Below are positions 9,725 to 19,869 of a DNA stretch of 64,000 bases, piece by piece. Position 1 is the stretch's first letter; the number at the start of each line of letters is the position of its first letter. A program made the position numbers and the translations under genes. The DNA lies in contig NZ_SKOG01000002.1 of assembly GCF_007120195.1 (NCBI RefSeq), positions 1-64,000 of the forward strand, given 5' to 3'. The stretch is from Aquisalimonas sp. (GTDB lineage Bacteria; Pseudomonadota; Gammaproteobacteria; Nitrococcales; Aquisalimonadaceae). The notes below the pieces were generated by a model. The model saw only the letters and a list, made by a program, of their open reading frames with translations. It had not been told where the DNA came from and ran no database searches.

Positions 9725-10407
9725 AGCGAAACCGTGATTGTCCCATCAGTCAGCGGTAATGCTATCAGGGGCTTATGCACTCCACAATTGCCGCGCACAA
9801 GGCCCGCACGTGTGGGTGGATCCCAGGGGCGCGGCTCTGCAGGCCGGGCACGTGGGCCCGACATGCCCCGCAGGACAGAGAAGCCCCGCTTCACGCTCGG
9901 CGCAAGCGCGCGAGTGGCGTGCCCGACCCGGGCATGGCAGATTGCACCCTCCTCCCGGGCAAGCACCGTGCACGCCTTGGCGCGACGCCGGAGGCGCTGC
10001 GACCGGCCGTACTGCGGCGCTGCCACAGCGCTGGAGGGCGAGTTCAAGAGAGCCCTCAATGTATCGAAGTCAATGCCCTGGGGGTGGGTTGCCAGGCTTA
10101 GGCACCAGCGGCCCGACGTCACCGCTGGAAAGACATGGGGGTGGAGGCAGTCCCGGGCCAAGCGGCGCGCCTGGTTGAGCTTCTGGCGGCAGCGTGCGGT
10201 GCACTGAATCTGGGCGCCTTGAGGTCTGGGTAGAGACAGTGGAAGATGTCGGTCCAGTTGGGGCAGCAGCTGAAGTGCGTCATCTCTGGCCGTCGCAGCA
10301 CGGCAGCGTGCTTGTCGGCCTCAGGAAGTGCTTGTACAGGGCTTTTCAAGCACGCTTGTAGAGATGACATAAAGAAAAGTGCCGAAACGGGTGACGCCAC
10401 TCATTGG

Positions 10408-11415
10408 ATGATGATGCGAGGAGCGCTTATGGGGGCGTTGTCTCGAGGGGAGAGCAAGACAGTCAGGGGGATTTTTTGGCTAACGCTCAGGGTCTTGGCC
10501 AGCGTCATTCTCCTCGGCCTGGTGCTCCACTTTGCGGGGGCAGACCGGATTGTAGCGTTGATCACGGAGCTAAACGGACTCTATCTTCTCCCCGCGATTC
10601 CGCTAGTCCTTGCATTCAAGTGGTTTGCGGCCCTCAGGCTGAAGCTCCTGGTGAGTCATCTCGGCATGACATTCACCACATGGCAAGTCAACCGTATTAA
10701 CTTCATTTCGGCCTTTTACAGTCTAATGCTTCCGGGTTACATGGCCGGTGGGGCGGTGCGCTGGTACATGCTCTCGCGTGTCAACCAGATGCCAGCGCAG
10801 GCGTTGGCAAGCATTGTTTATGATCGACTCGGTGACACAATCGCGTTGCTGGGACTGGGTTTGTTCGCTTATGTCCTCATCTTGCCTCCGGAGAGCGGGG
10901 CGGCGCGACTGACGCTGAGCATGGTGCTGTTTGGTTTGGTCGTCGGCTATGTGCTGTGCGCGAATGTGCATGTGATAGCGCTAATAAAAAGATGGATGCC
11001 CCTATCCAACGGCAGGATTGGTGCTAGCCTCATCAAACTCATGTCGGCATTTCAGAGTTTCGCAGACTTGCGCCTCGTCGAGCATTTCTGGCTATGGTTC
11101 TGGGCCATCGCGTCGAACCTTCTGAACGGGCTGCTCGTCTTTTGCGTCGCTCAGAGCCTGGGCCTGCCGTTGACCTATCTGGATACGTTATGGGTTGCGG
11201 CCCTCTGGATACTCGCGGGAATGCTCCCAATTTCAATTTCCGGCCTTGGGGTGCGAGAGGGAGCGACCATCGTGATGCTGCTTCCGCTAGGTGTCGAGAC
11301 TGCAGAGGCGGTGGGCTTCTCCCTGCTATTGTTGGTGAGCAGAGACGTCGTTCTGGCGGGGATTGGAGGAATTTTCCTGGCCACCACGCGCGGCGCCCAG
11401 CGTGCCGAGGCTTGA
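10408..11415 (+). CDS. Lysylphosphatidylglycerol synthase TM-region/UPF0104-like polytopic membrane protein
   Basis: Multiple hydrophobic segments; LVLAFKWFAALRLKLLVSHLG, NFISAFYSLMLPGYMAGGAVRWYMLSR, ILAGMLPISISGLGVREGATIVML are typical of PF03706-like proteins. Exact start uncertain. Confidence 0.75.
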   Translation: MMMRGALMGALSRGESKTVRGIFWLTLRVLASVILLGLVLHFAGADRIVALITELNGLYLLPAIPLVLAFKWFAALRLKLLVSHLGMTFTTWQVNRINFISAFYSLMLPGYMAGGAVRWYMLSRVNQMPAQALASIVYDRLGDTIALLGLGLFAYVLILPPESGAARLTLSMVLFGLVVGYVLCANVHVIALIKRWMPLSNGRIGASLIKLMSAFQSFADLRLVEHFWLWFWAIASNLLNGLLVFCVAQSLGLPLTYLDTLWVAALWILAGMLPISISGLGVREGATIVMLLPLGVETAEAVGFSLLLLVSRDVVLAGIGGIFLATTRGAQRAEA

Positions 11416-11767
11416 ATCCCCCAGCCCAGGCGTCCGGTGGACGAACACCGGGCCATCCCGATGGTTGGCCACGCGGAATCCTTGCCGGGCCAAACCAACG
11501 ACTGTGACGGCGGGGGCGGGTTAAGCGGACACAACGAACTCCGCTATGATCTCGAGCCAGCGTCGATTCATGGTCTGAGTAGCGTCCATGTCACAGCCGA
11601 AGAGCTCCGGCTGGACGGTGATCATTGGCGTGGCGTCACGGTTATGCCCTGGCTTATGGGTGGTCACCACCGGGGACAGGGTCTGGTGCAAGACGGCAAG
11701 CTGCCTGGGGCCGCGCTAGGTCAGTCGTACGCACTCGCGCGCATGAGCGGCGGCTTGCTGATCTGGA

Positions 11768-11841
11768 TGGAGGCTCGGGCCGGAATCGAACCGACGTACG
11801 CGGATTTGCAGTCCGCTGCATCACCACTCTGCCACCGAGCC
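11768..11841 (-). tRNA. tRNA-Cys (anticodon GCA), CCA encoded
   Basis: Minus strand GGCTCGGTGGCAGAGTGGTGATGCAGCGGACTGCAAATCCGCGTACGTCGGTTCGATTCCGGCCCGAGCCTCCA. Confidence 0.95.
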
Positions 11842-11955
11842 CGTGCTGGGCCTATGTTAACACGGCACCCGATGGTGCCCACGAGCGATTGCGGGCACCA
11901 TAACACAAGTACCCAGGCACACCCCGCACCGTGTTGCCTCGCTGCCCGAAAAGCA

Positions 11956-11978
11956 AACCCCGGCAGGAAGCCGGGGTT
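11956..11978 (-). terminator. Intrinsic terminator downstream of tRNA-Gly
   Basis: Stem AACCCCGGC/GCCGGGGTT with a 5-nt loop, followed on the minus strand by TGCTTTTC. Confidence 0.6.
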
Positions 11979-12011
11979 GCGTTAAGGAAGCGCTGACCGA
12001 TTCCTTCAATC

Positions 12012-12086
12012 TGGAGCGGGAAACGAGATTCGAACTCGCGACCCCAACCTTGGCAAGGTTGTGCTCTACCACTGAGCTATTCCCGC
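12012..12086 (-). tRNA. tRNA-Gly (anticodon GCC), CCA encoded
   Basis: Minus strand GCGGGAATAGCTCAGTGGTAGAGCACAACCTTGCCAAGGTTGGGGTCGCGAGTTCGAATCTCGTTTCCCGCTCCA. Confidence 0.95.
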
Positions 12087-12124
12087 CTGAGGAGGAGCAT
12101 AGTCTAGTCACCATCCGCTGCCTG

Positions 12125-12700
12125 TCAAGTCTGGCCGGCATCGTGGCGGGGTTCCGCTACCAGCACCACCCAGGCGGCCCGCAGATAGACGATCATGGAC
12201 CAAAGCGTCAGCCCGGCGGCCGCATACAGCAACAACATGCCGAGAGCGACGGTGGGCAGACCCAGCAGCGGCGCTCCGTAGACCAGTAGAATGATGGCGA
12301 TCATCTGGGCGCCGGTCTTGAACTTGCCGATGACATTGACGGCAACGGTTGCCCGTTTACCCAGTTCCGCCATCCACTCGCGCAGCGCGGACACGGCGAT
12401 CTCCCGCCCGATGATCACCGCCGCGGGCAGAGCGAAGAATGCCGAGGGATTCTCGGTGACCAGGGCCACCAGAGCCACGGCCACCATCAGCTTGTCCGCG
12501 ACTGGATCGAGGAAGGCGCCGAAAGCGGACGTCTGCCCAAGTCGCCGCGCCAGCCAGCCGTCGAGCCAGTCTGTTACCGCGGCCAGGGCAAAGATCACTG
12601 CGGCGGCGAGGTTGGACCACTCGACCGGCAGAAAAAACACGAGCCCGAAAATCGGGATCATGGCAATGCGTGCCAGGGTCAAGCTGTTGGGCACATTCAT
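12125..12700 (-). CDS. pgsA: CDP-diacylglycerol--glycerol-3-phosphate 3-phosphatidyltransferase
   Basis: MNVPNSLTLARI...AAVTDWLDGWLARRLGQTSAFGAFLDPVADKLMV (CDP-alcohol phosphatidyltransferase motif); next to uvrC. Confidence 0.93.
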   Translation of the reverse strand: MNVPNSLTLARIAMIPIFGLVFFLPVEWSNLAAAVIFALAAVTDWLDGWLARRLGQTSAFGAFLDPVADKLMVAVALVALVTENPSAFFALPAAVIIGREIAVSALREWMAELGKRATVAVNVIGKFKTGAQMIAIILLVYGAPLLGLPTVALGMLLLYAAAGLTLWSMIVYLRAAWVVLVAEPRHDAGQT

Positions 12701-12713
12701 ATCCATGACTGCA

Positions 12714-14546
12714 TCAACCCTTCCCATCACCGTGGAACATGTCGTAAATCCGCTGCGCCAGCTCTCGGCTGACGCCGGCCACCCGGGCGAGATCGTCCAC
12801 GCCCGCTCGGGAAACCGCTTTCAATCCGCCGAATTGCTTGAGGATGTTCTGCCGGCGCTTGGGCCCGAGCCCCGGGATATCCTCGAGCCTTGAACCGCGC
12901 CTGGCTTTGCTGCGCCGATTCCGGTGCCCGCTAATCGCGAATCGATGGGCTTCGTCCCGGATCTGCTGCAACACGTGCAATGCCGGGGAATCCGCGGGCA
13001 GTATAACTGTTTCATCGCGCTCAGCGAGATACAGCTTCTCCTCTCCCGGGCGCCGATCCGGCCCTTTGGCGATGCCGATGACGGGCACTCCGTCGACCTG
13101 CAACTCTTCCAGCACCGCCATGGCCTGCTTCACCTGCCCCGGGCCGCCGTCAATGAGCAACAGGTCCGGCAACACGCCTTCACCGCGTTTCAGCCGTGTG
13201 TAGCGCCGCTCCAGGGCCTGGCGCATCGCCGCGTAATCATCGCCCGGCTCGATGTCGGTGACGTTGAATCGCCGGTAGTCGGATTTCACCGGGCCTTCGT
13301 GATCGAACACCACACAAGACGCCACGGTCGCCTCGCCGCCGGTGTGGCTAACATCGAAACACTCTATGCGCTGCGGGATGGCTTCGAGATCCAGGGCCTG
13401 CTGCAGGGCGTCCATGCGCTGCCCCTGCCCTGCCTGTTGGGCAGCGCGGGCCTGCAGGGCGGTGCGGGCATTGTTCACCGCCATGTCCAGCCAACGCCGG
13501 CGCTCGGTACGCACCCGGCGGCGAATGACGACGGCGTGCCCCGCGTCCTGGGCCAGGGCCTCTTGCAGCACTTCCCGCTCGGCCACCTCGACATTGACCA
13601 GAATCTCCCTGGGAGTCTCCCGGCCCAGGTAGTACCGCGCCAGAAATGCGGCGAGGATTTCCCCGGGCTCCGTGCCCTGCGGCACTTTGGGGAAGAAGCT
13701 CTTGTTGCCCAGGTTGTGGCCGTGACGAATCACGAACACTTGAACGCAGGCCGCACGCCCTTCGGCGGCGCAAGCGACCACGTCCAGGTCTCCCTTCTCG
13801 CCGGCCATGGCCTGTTTTTCCTGGATGCGTCTTAGCGTCGCGATACGATCGCGCAGCCGCGCGGCGAGCTCGAAATCCAGTTGCTCGGAGGCTTCCTCCA
13901 TCTGCCGCACCAGCCGGTCGATGACCTCGCCGCTCTTGCCCTCAAGAAACATGACGGCGTGCTCCACGTCCCGCGCGTATTCCGCTGGCGAGACATAGCC
14001 CACGCAGGGGGCGGTACAGCGCTTGATCTGGTACTGAAGGCATGGCCGCGAGCGATTGGCGAAGAAGGTGTCCTCGCACTGGCGCACTGGGAACACCTTT
14101 TGCAGGTGGCTCAGCGTGTCCCGGACCGCGCCGGCACTGGGAAACGGGCCAAAATAACGCCCTGGCTGGCGTCTACTGCCCCGATGGAAGCCAAGGCGCG
14201 GAAATGTCTGTGTGTCGGAGAGAAAGATGTAGGGGTAGCTCTTGTCGTCGCGCAGAAGCACATTGTAGCGCGGGCTGTGCTCCTTGATCAGGGTGTTTTC
14301 CAGGATCAGGGCCTCGGCCTCGGTGTGAGTGACCGTGAAGCTGATGTCCGCAACTTGCGCGACCATGGCGCGGGTGCGCGGGTTCTTCACCGAGGCCGTG
14401 AAGTAACTGGCAACCCGCCGCCGGAGTTTGCGCGCCTTACCGACGTAGATGATCTGCCCATCCCCGTCGAGCATTCGGTAAACACCTGGCTGGTCGGGGA
14501 ACGAGCGGACGAGTTCACGGGCATCAAATGGCAGCGCTTCGCTCAT
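12714..14546 (-). CDS. uvrC: Excinuclease ABC subunit C
   Basis: GIY-YIG domain (PGVYRMLDGDGQIIYVGKARKLRRRVASYF), UVR motif, C-terminal HhH. Start could also be 14561. Confidence 0.95.
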   Translation of the reverse strand: MSEALPFDARELVRSFPDQPGVYRMLDGDGQIIYVGKARKLRRRVASYFTASVKNPRTRAMVAQVADISFTVTHTEAEALILENTLIKEHSPRYNVLLRDDKSYPYIFLSDTQTFPRLGFHRGSRRQPGRYFGPFPSAGAVRDTLSHLQKVFPVRQCEDTFFANRSRPCLQYQIKRCTAPCVGYVSPAEYARDVEHAVMFLEGKSGEVIDRLVRQMEEASEQLDFELAARLRDRIATLRRIQEKQAMAGEKGDLDVVACAAEGRAACVQVFVIRHGHNLGNKSFFPKVPQGTEPGEILAAFLARYYLGRETPREILVNVEVAEREVLQEALAQDAGHAVVIRRRVRTERRRWLDMAVNNARTALQARAAQQAGQGQRMDALQQALDLEAIPQRIECFDVSHTGGEATVASCVVFDHEGPVKSDYRRFNVTDIEPGDDYAAMRQALERRYTRLKRGEGVLPDLLLIDGGPGQVKQAMAVLEELQVDGVPVIGIAKGPDRRPGEEKLYLAERDETVILPADSPALHVLQQIRDEAHRFAISGHRNRRSKARRGSRLEDIPGLGPKRRQNILKQFGGLKAVSRAGVDDLARVAGVSRELAQRIYDMFHGDGKG

Positions 14547-14560
14547 GCAGGTACAGGACA

Positions 14561-15226
14561 CTAGGGCATTTGGTCAATCATTCCATGGCGCAGGGCCAGG
14601 TGGGTCAATTCCACGTCGCTTTCCACCCCAAGCTTCTCGTGCAGCCGGTAGCGGTAGGTGCTCACCGTTTTGGGGCTGATACACAGGATATCCGAAATCT
14701 CCTGCACCTTGCGTCCCTGGGTGACCATGATCATCACCTGGATTTCCCGCTGAGAGAGCTTCCCCAGCCCGCCTCCGCGCGTGCCGTCAAAGCTTGCCAG
14801 GGCCATTTGATGGGCGATTTCCGCACCGACGTAACGCTCGCCACGGCATACGGTCCGAATCGCGCCAATGATTTCCTCCTCGTCGCAGCCCTTGGTGATA
14901 TACCCCATCGCACCTGCTTCCATCAGGCGGCTTGGATAGGGCTCATCCCCGTGGATGGTCAGGGCGATGATCTTGAGCGCCGGGACAATGCGAAGCAGCT
15001 TTCGCGTGGCCTCCAGCCCGCCTATGCCGGGCATGCTTACATCCATGAGCACCACGTCGGGCCGTTTGTCGCGGACCAATTGCAGGGCAGCCTCGCCGCT
15101 GGCCGCTTCACCGGTAACCTCAATGTCGTGCGCGTCGTCCAGCAGGCGGCGGATACCGCTACGGACCAACTGGTGGTCATCGACCAGTACCACGTCCATT
15201 CCGTCTTGAACCTCTCTGCGTGGCAC
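14561..15226 (-). CDS. uvrY: UvrY/GacA-type response regulator
   Basis: LVDDHQLVRSGIRRLLDDAHDIEVTGEAASGEAALQLVRDKRPDVVLMDVSMPGIGGLEATRKLLR and LuxR HTH; directly upstream of uvrC as in E. coli and Pseudomonas. Confidence 0.93.
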   Translation of the reverse strand: MPRREVQDGMDVVLVDDHQLVRSGIRRLLDDAHDIEVTGEAASGEAALQLVRDKRPDVVLMDVSMPGIGGLEATRKLLRIVPALKIIALTIHGDEPYPSRLMEAGAMGYITKGCDEEEIIGAIRTVCRGERYVGAEIAHQMALASFDGTRGGGLGKLSQREIQVMIMVTQGRKVQEISDILCISPKTVSTYRYRLHEKLGVESDVELTHLALRHGMIDQMP

Positions 15227-15403
15227 CGGACGCTAACGGCCTGACCCTGTTGGTGGCAAGGTAGCCGGCAAAGCAGCCGATCCCGGTCATGATACGTCAG
15301 TTACGGGCGCCGCGTCCCACGGTCAGCGCCGCGCGCGTAGGCGTCCCTGGGGACATACTGGTAGTGTGGCGTTTTTCCAACTAGCGAGTGCATCACAACT
15401 ATC

Positions 15404-16258
15404 ATGACCGAATCCCGGTACACCGCTCCTGTGCAACCGCTCTACCCCGCCGCGGTTGATCCGGTTCCTCTGCTGGGGCTCTATCTGGAAGCGCCCCTGC
15501 CTAGCGGGGGTCGCTTCGGGCCGTGGATTTATGGCAACTTCATTGCCACGCTCGACGGTCGGATCGCCCTGGTCAATCGGCAAACGGGGCGCCTCGGGGT
15601 CGCGGCGAGTATCAGTGATCCGCGAGACTGGCGGCTGTTCCAGGAACTGGCGGCGCGCGCCGATGTGCTCATCACGAGCGGCCGATACCTGCGCGACCTG
15701 CGCCTGGGGACGGCCCAGGACGTGCTGCCCCTGAGCTCCAAGCCACCGTTCCAGGACCTGCATGCCTGGCGCACCCGGCACGGCTACCCACCTCAGCCTG
15801 ATGTGGCGGTGCTTTCGGCGAGCCTGGATTTTCAGCTACCGCTGTCGCTCTTGCGGCAGGGCCGCCGGGTAACAGTGCTGACCACCCGTGATGCCCCGGC
15901 AGAGGCGGTCGCCCGCCACGAGGGCCGCGGCGCTCGGGTCGTGCCCGTGAACGAGGGCAGCGCCGTTTGCGGTGAGGCAGCCGCCCGGCAATTGGGTCAA
16001 ATGGGGTATCGCCGGGCCTACTCCGTCACCGGGCCTTACGTGCTGCACGCGTTTCTAAAGGCCGGTGCCCTGGATGGGCTGTTCTTGACCCATCGCCACC
16101 GTATTGTCGGCGGCGATGGTTACAGCACCATCGTCGAAGGCGAGCCACTGGAGCCGCCCGCTGACCTCAGGCTCCAGTGGCTGTACCTGGATACCGCAAC
16201 AGAGGATGCACCGGCGCAGCACTATGCACACTTCAGCCTGGAATCCCCCCCTCCGTGA
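15404..16258 (+). CDS. RibD C-terminal/dihydrofolate reductase-like reductase (pyrimidine reductase family)
   Basis: GPWIYGNFIATLDGRIALVNRQTGRLGVAASISDPRDWRLFQELAARADVLITSGRYLR is typical of RibD_C. Confidence 0.78.
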   Translation: MTESRYTAPVQPLYPAAVDPVPLLGLYLEAPLPSGGRFGPWIYGNFIATLDGRIALVNRQTGRLGVAASISDPRDWRLFQELAARADVLITSGRYLRDLRLGTAQDVLPLSSKPPFQDLHAWRTRHGYPPQPDVAVLSASLDFQLPLSLLRQGRRVTVLTTRDAPAEAVARHEGRGARVVPVNEGSAVCGEAAARQLGQMGYRRAYSVTGPYVLHAFLKAGALDGLFLTHRHRIVGGDGYSTIVEGEPLEPPADLRLQWLYLDTATEDAPAQHYAHFSLESPPP

Positions 16259-17615
16259 GGGAGCGCGGATCCATAATCCGCTCCAGTTCGGAACGCTCGA
16301 GATCCGTCATCTCTTCGGCCACGTCCAGTACGGGGCGTCCTTCCGCGTAGGCACGCTTGGCGACCTTGGCGCCCAGCTCGTAACCGATCACACTGTTCAA
16401 GGCGGTGACGAGTATCGGGTTACGGGCCAAGGCGTCGTCCAGTCTTGCCTGATTCACCGTGAAGCCGGCAATGGCGCTATCTGCCAGCAGGGTCGCTGCA
16501 TTGGCCAGAATATAAATACTTTGCAGCACATTGTGCGCAACCAGGGGCAGCATGACGTTCAGCTGGAAGTTGCCGGACTGCCCGGCGATGGCGACGGCGC
16601 CGTCGTTACCCATGACCTGGGCGGCCACCATGGCAACGGATTCCGGCGCCACCGGGTTCACCTTACCCGGCATGATGCTGGAGCCTGGCTGCAGGGCGGG
16701 CAGGCTGATCTCGCCGAGCCCGGCCAGTGGGCCGCTATTCATCCAGCGCAGGTCGTTGGCGATCTTCATGTAGGCCACCGCGAGCGCGCGCAACTGCCCC
16801 GAAAGTTCCACGACCGTATCCTGGCTGCTCAGGCCCAGGAAACAATTGTCCATCGGCCGGAAGGCCAGGCCGGTGCGCTCTGCCAGGCGATTGGCAAAGC
16901 GTCCTGCGAACTCGGGATGCGCGTTGATCCCCGTGCCGACGGCGGTGCCGCCCTGGGCCAGAGCGCGCAAACGCGGCAGTGTGTCGCTGATCCGCTCCCG
17001 ACCCTGCCGGATCTGGGCCCCCCAGCCGGAGAGTTCCTGTCCCAGCGTCACGGGCATGGCGTCCATGAGGTGCGTTCGGCCCGTCTTGGCCACTTCGGAG
17101 AGTTCCGAGACACGCGCCTCGATGGTTTGCTCCAGGTGCTCGAGCGCCGGCAACAGCCGTTCCTGGGTCTCCAGGGCGGCGCTGACATGGATCGCCGTGG
17201 GGATGACGTCGTTACTGCTCTGGCCCATGTTCACGTGGTCGTTGGCATGGATCGTCGTGCCCGCTTCCCTGGTGGCCAGATGGGCAATGACTTCGTTGGC
17301 GTTCATATTGCTGCTGGTGCCGGAACCCGTCTGGAAGACATCCACAGGGAATTGCTGGTCGTGCTCACCCTCGGCCACTGCCAGGGCGGCGGTCACGATG
17401 GCGTCGGCAGTACTCGTATCCATCAAGCCGAGATCGCGGTTGACCTCGGCCGCGGTCGCCTTGATTAAGCCAAGTGCGCGAATGAACGGGCGCCCCATGG
17501 GGATGCCGCTCACGGGGAAGTTATCCACCGCGCGTTGCGTCTGGGCGCCGTAGAGCGCATCCGCGGGCACGCGCAGTTCGCCCATGCTGTCTTTTTCGGT
17601 GCGATAGTCGGCCAT
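16233..17615 (-). CDS. fumC: Fumarate hydratase class II
   Basis: MADYRTEKDSMGELRVPADALYGAQTQRAVDNFPVSG...GSSIMPGKVNPVAPESV signature. Start reassigned to 17615. Confidence 0.95.
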   Translation of the reverse strand: MADYRTEKDSMGELRVPADALYGAQTQRAVDNFPVSGIPMGRPFIRALGLIKATAAEVNRDLGLMDTSTADAIVTAALAVAEGEHDQQFPVDVFQTGSGTSSNMNANEVIAHLATREAGTTIHANDHVNMGQSSNDVIPTAIHVSAALETQERLLPALEHLEQTIEARVSELSEVAKTGRTHLMDAMPVTLGQELSGWGAQIRQGRERISDTLPRLRALAQGGTAVGTGINAHPEFAGRFANRLAERTGLAFRPMDNCFLGLSSQDTVVELSGQLRALAVAYMKIANDLRWMNSGPLAGLGEISLPALQPGSSIMPGKVNPVAPESVAMVAAQVMGNDGAVAIAGQSGNFQLNVMLPLVAHNVLQSIYILANAATLLADSAIAGFTVNQARLDDALARNPILVTALNSVIGYELGAKVAKRAYAEGRPVLDVAEEMTDLERSELERIMDPRSLTEGGIPG

Positions 17616-17742
17616 TATTGATTCCTCCGTAGGGGGTATGGATGGGACCGGCGCGGCGCCTCGATCATCAAGGGTCGTCAAGCGTGCCCGAAGCGGCGTC
17701 ATGATCCAAGGCTGCCGGTGATCTTTTTCCGCACACTGATAG

Positions 17743-19188
<1,446 letters not shown>

Positions 19189-19258
19189 ACCGAAGCATCG
19201 CCGTGCGCGGTACGCCCGGGAGTAGCGAGGCAAGGTCATGGAACAGAGAATGCGCTCT

Positions 19259-19858
19259 TTAGTCGGCCCACAGGTCGAGCAGGCGCTCGCGGTTCAGCGC
19301 CAGCCACTGCAGCGCGATAATGGGCATGGCACTGTTGATAATGCCGTGCTCCAGCATGTCCATGGCCTCTTCCACGGGCAGGACGTGGACGCGGATATCT
19401 TCGTTTTCCTCGGCGAGTCCGTGCACGCCTTCGACGCCGGTGGCGTCCACACGTGCGCAGAACAGACTGACGAGTTCCGACGACGCTCCCGGGCTCGGGT
19501 AGTAGTCGCAGATCCGCATCAGTTCGTCGAGTCTCAGACCCGCCTCCTCCCGGGCCTCGCGGTGGGCCACCGCCGTGATGGTCTCCTCGGGCTCGGCGAC
19601 CCCTGCGATGGTTTCCATGAGCCAGGCGCCGGTCGGTGCATCCATGGCGCCAATGCGGAACTGTTCGATGAGCACGACCGCATCGCGTACCGCGTCGTAG
19701 GGAAGCACCGCCGCCACACGGCCCCGCCGGAACAGCTCGCGCACGAGCTCCTGGCTCATGCCGCCGGCAAACAGTCCGTGGCGCAACTGGTAGCGTTCCA
19801 GCCTGAAGAAACCGTTATAAGCGACTGTGCAATTGAGGATTTCGAGTTGTTTTGCCAT
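19259..19858 (-). CDS. nudF: ADP-ribose diphosphatase (Nudix)
   Basis: Nudix box region GVAEPEETITAVAHREAREEAGLRLDEL; NudF-like termini (ALQWLALNRERLLDLW). Confidence 0.88.
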   Translation of the reverse strand: MAKQLEILNCTVAYNGFFRLERYQLRHGLFAGGMSQELVRELFRRGRVAAVLPYDAVRDAVVLIEQFRIGAMDAPTGAWLMETIAGVAEPEETITAVAHREAREEAGLRLDELMRICDYYPSPGASSELVSLFCARVDATGVEGVHGLAEENEDIRVHVLPVEEAMDMLEHGIINSAMPIIALQWLALNRERLLDLWAD

Positions 19859-19869
19859 GGGCCTCTCTG

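Noticed and set aside
9589-10207. Overlapping 190-197 aa ORFs on both strands next to tRNA-Leu
   Set aside because: They run into the tRNA and its degenerate neighbour, have biased composition and no motifs. Kept only as unassigned sequence in the insert.
16104-17468. 454-aa plus-strand ORF opposite fumC
   Set aside because: Shadow ORF; fumC is clear on the minus strand.
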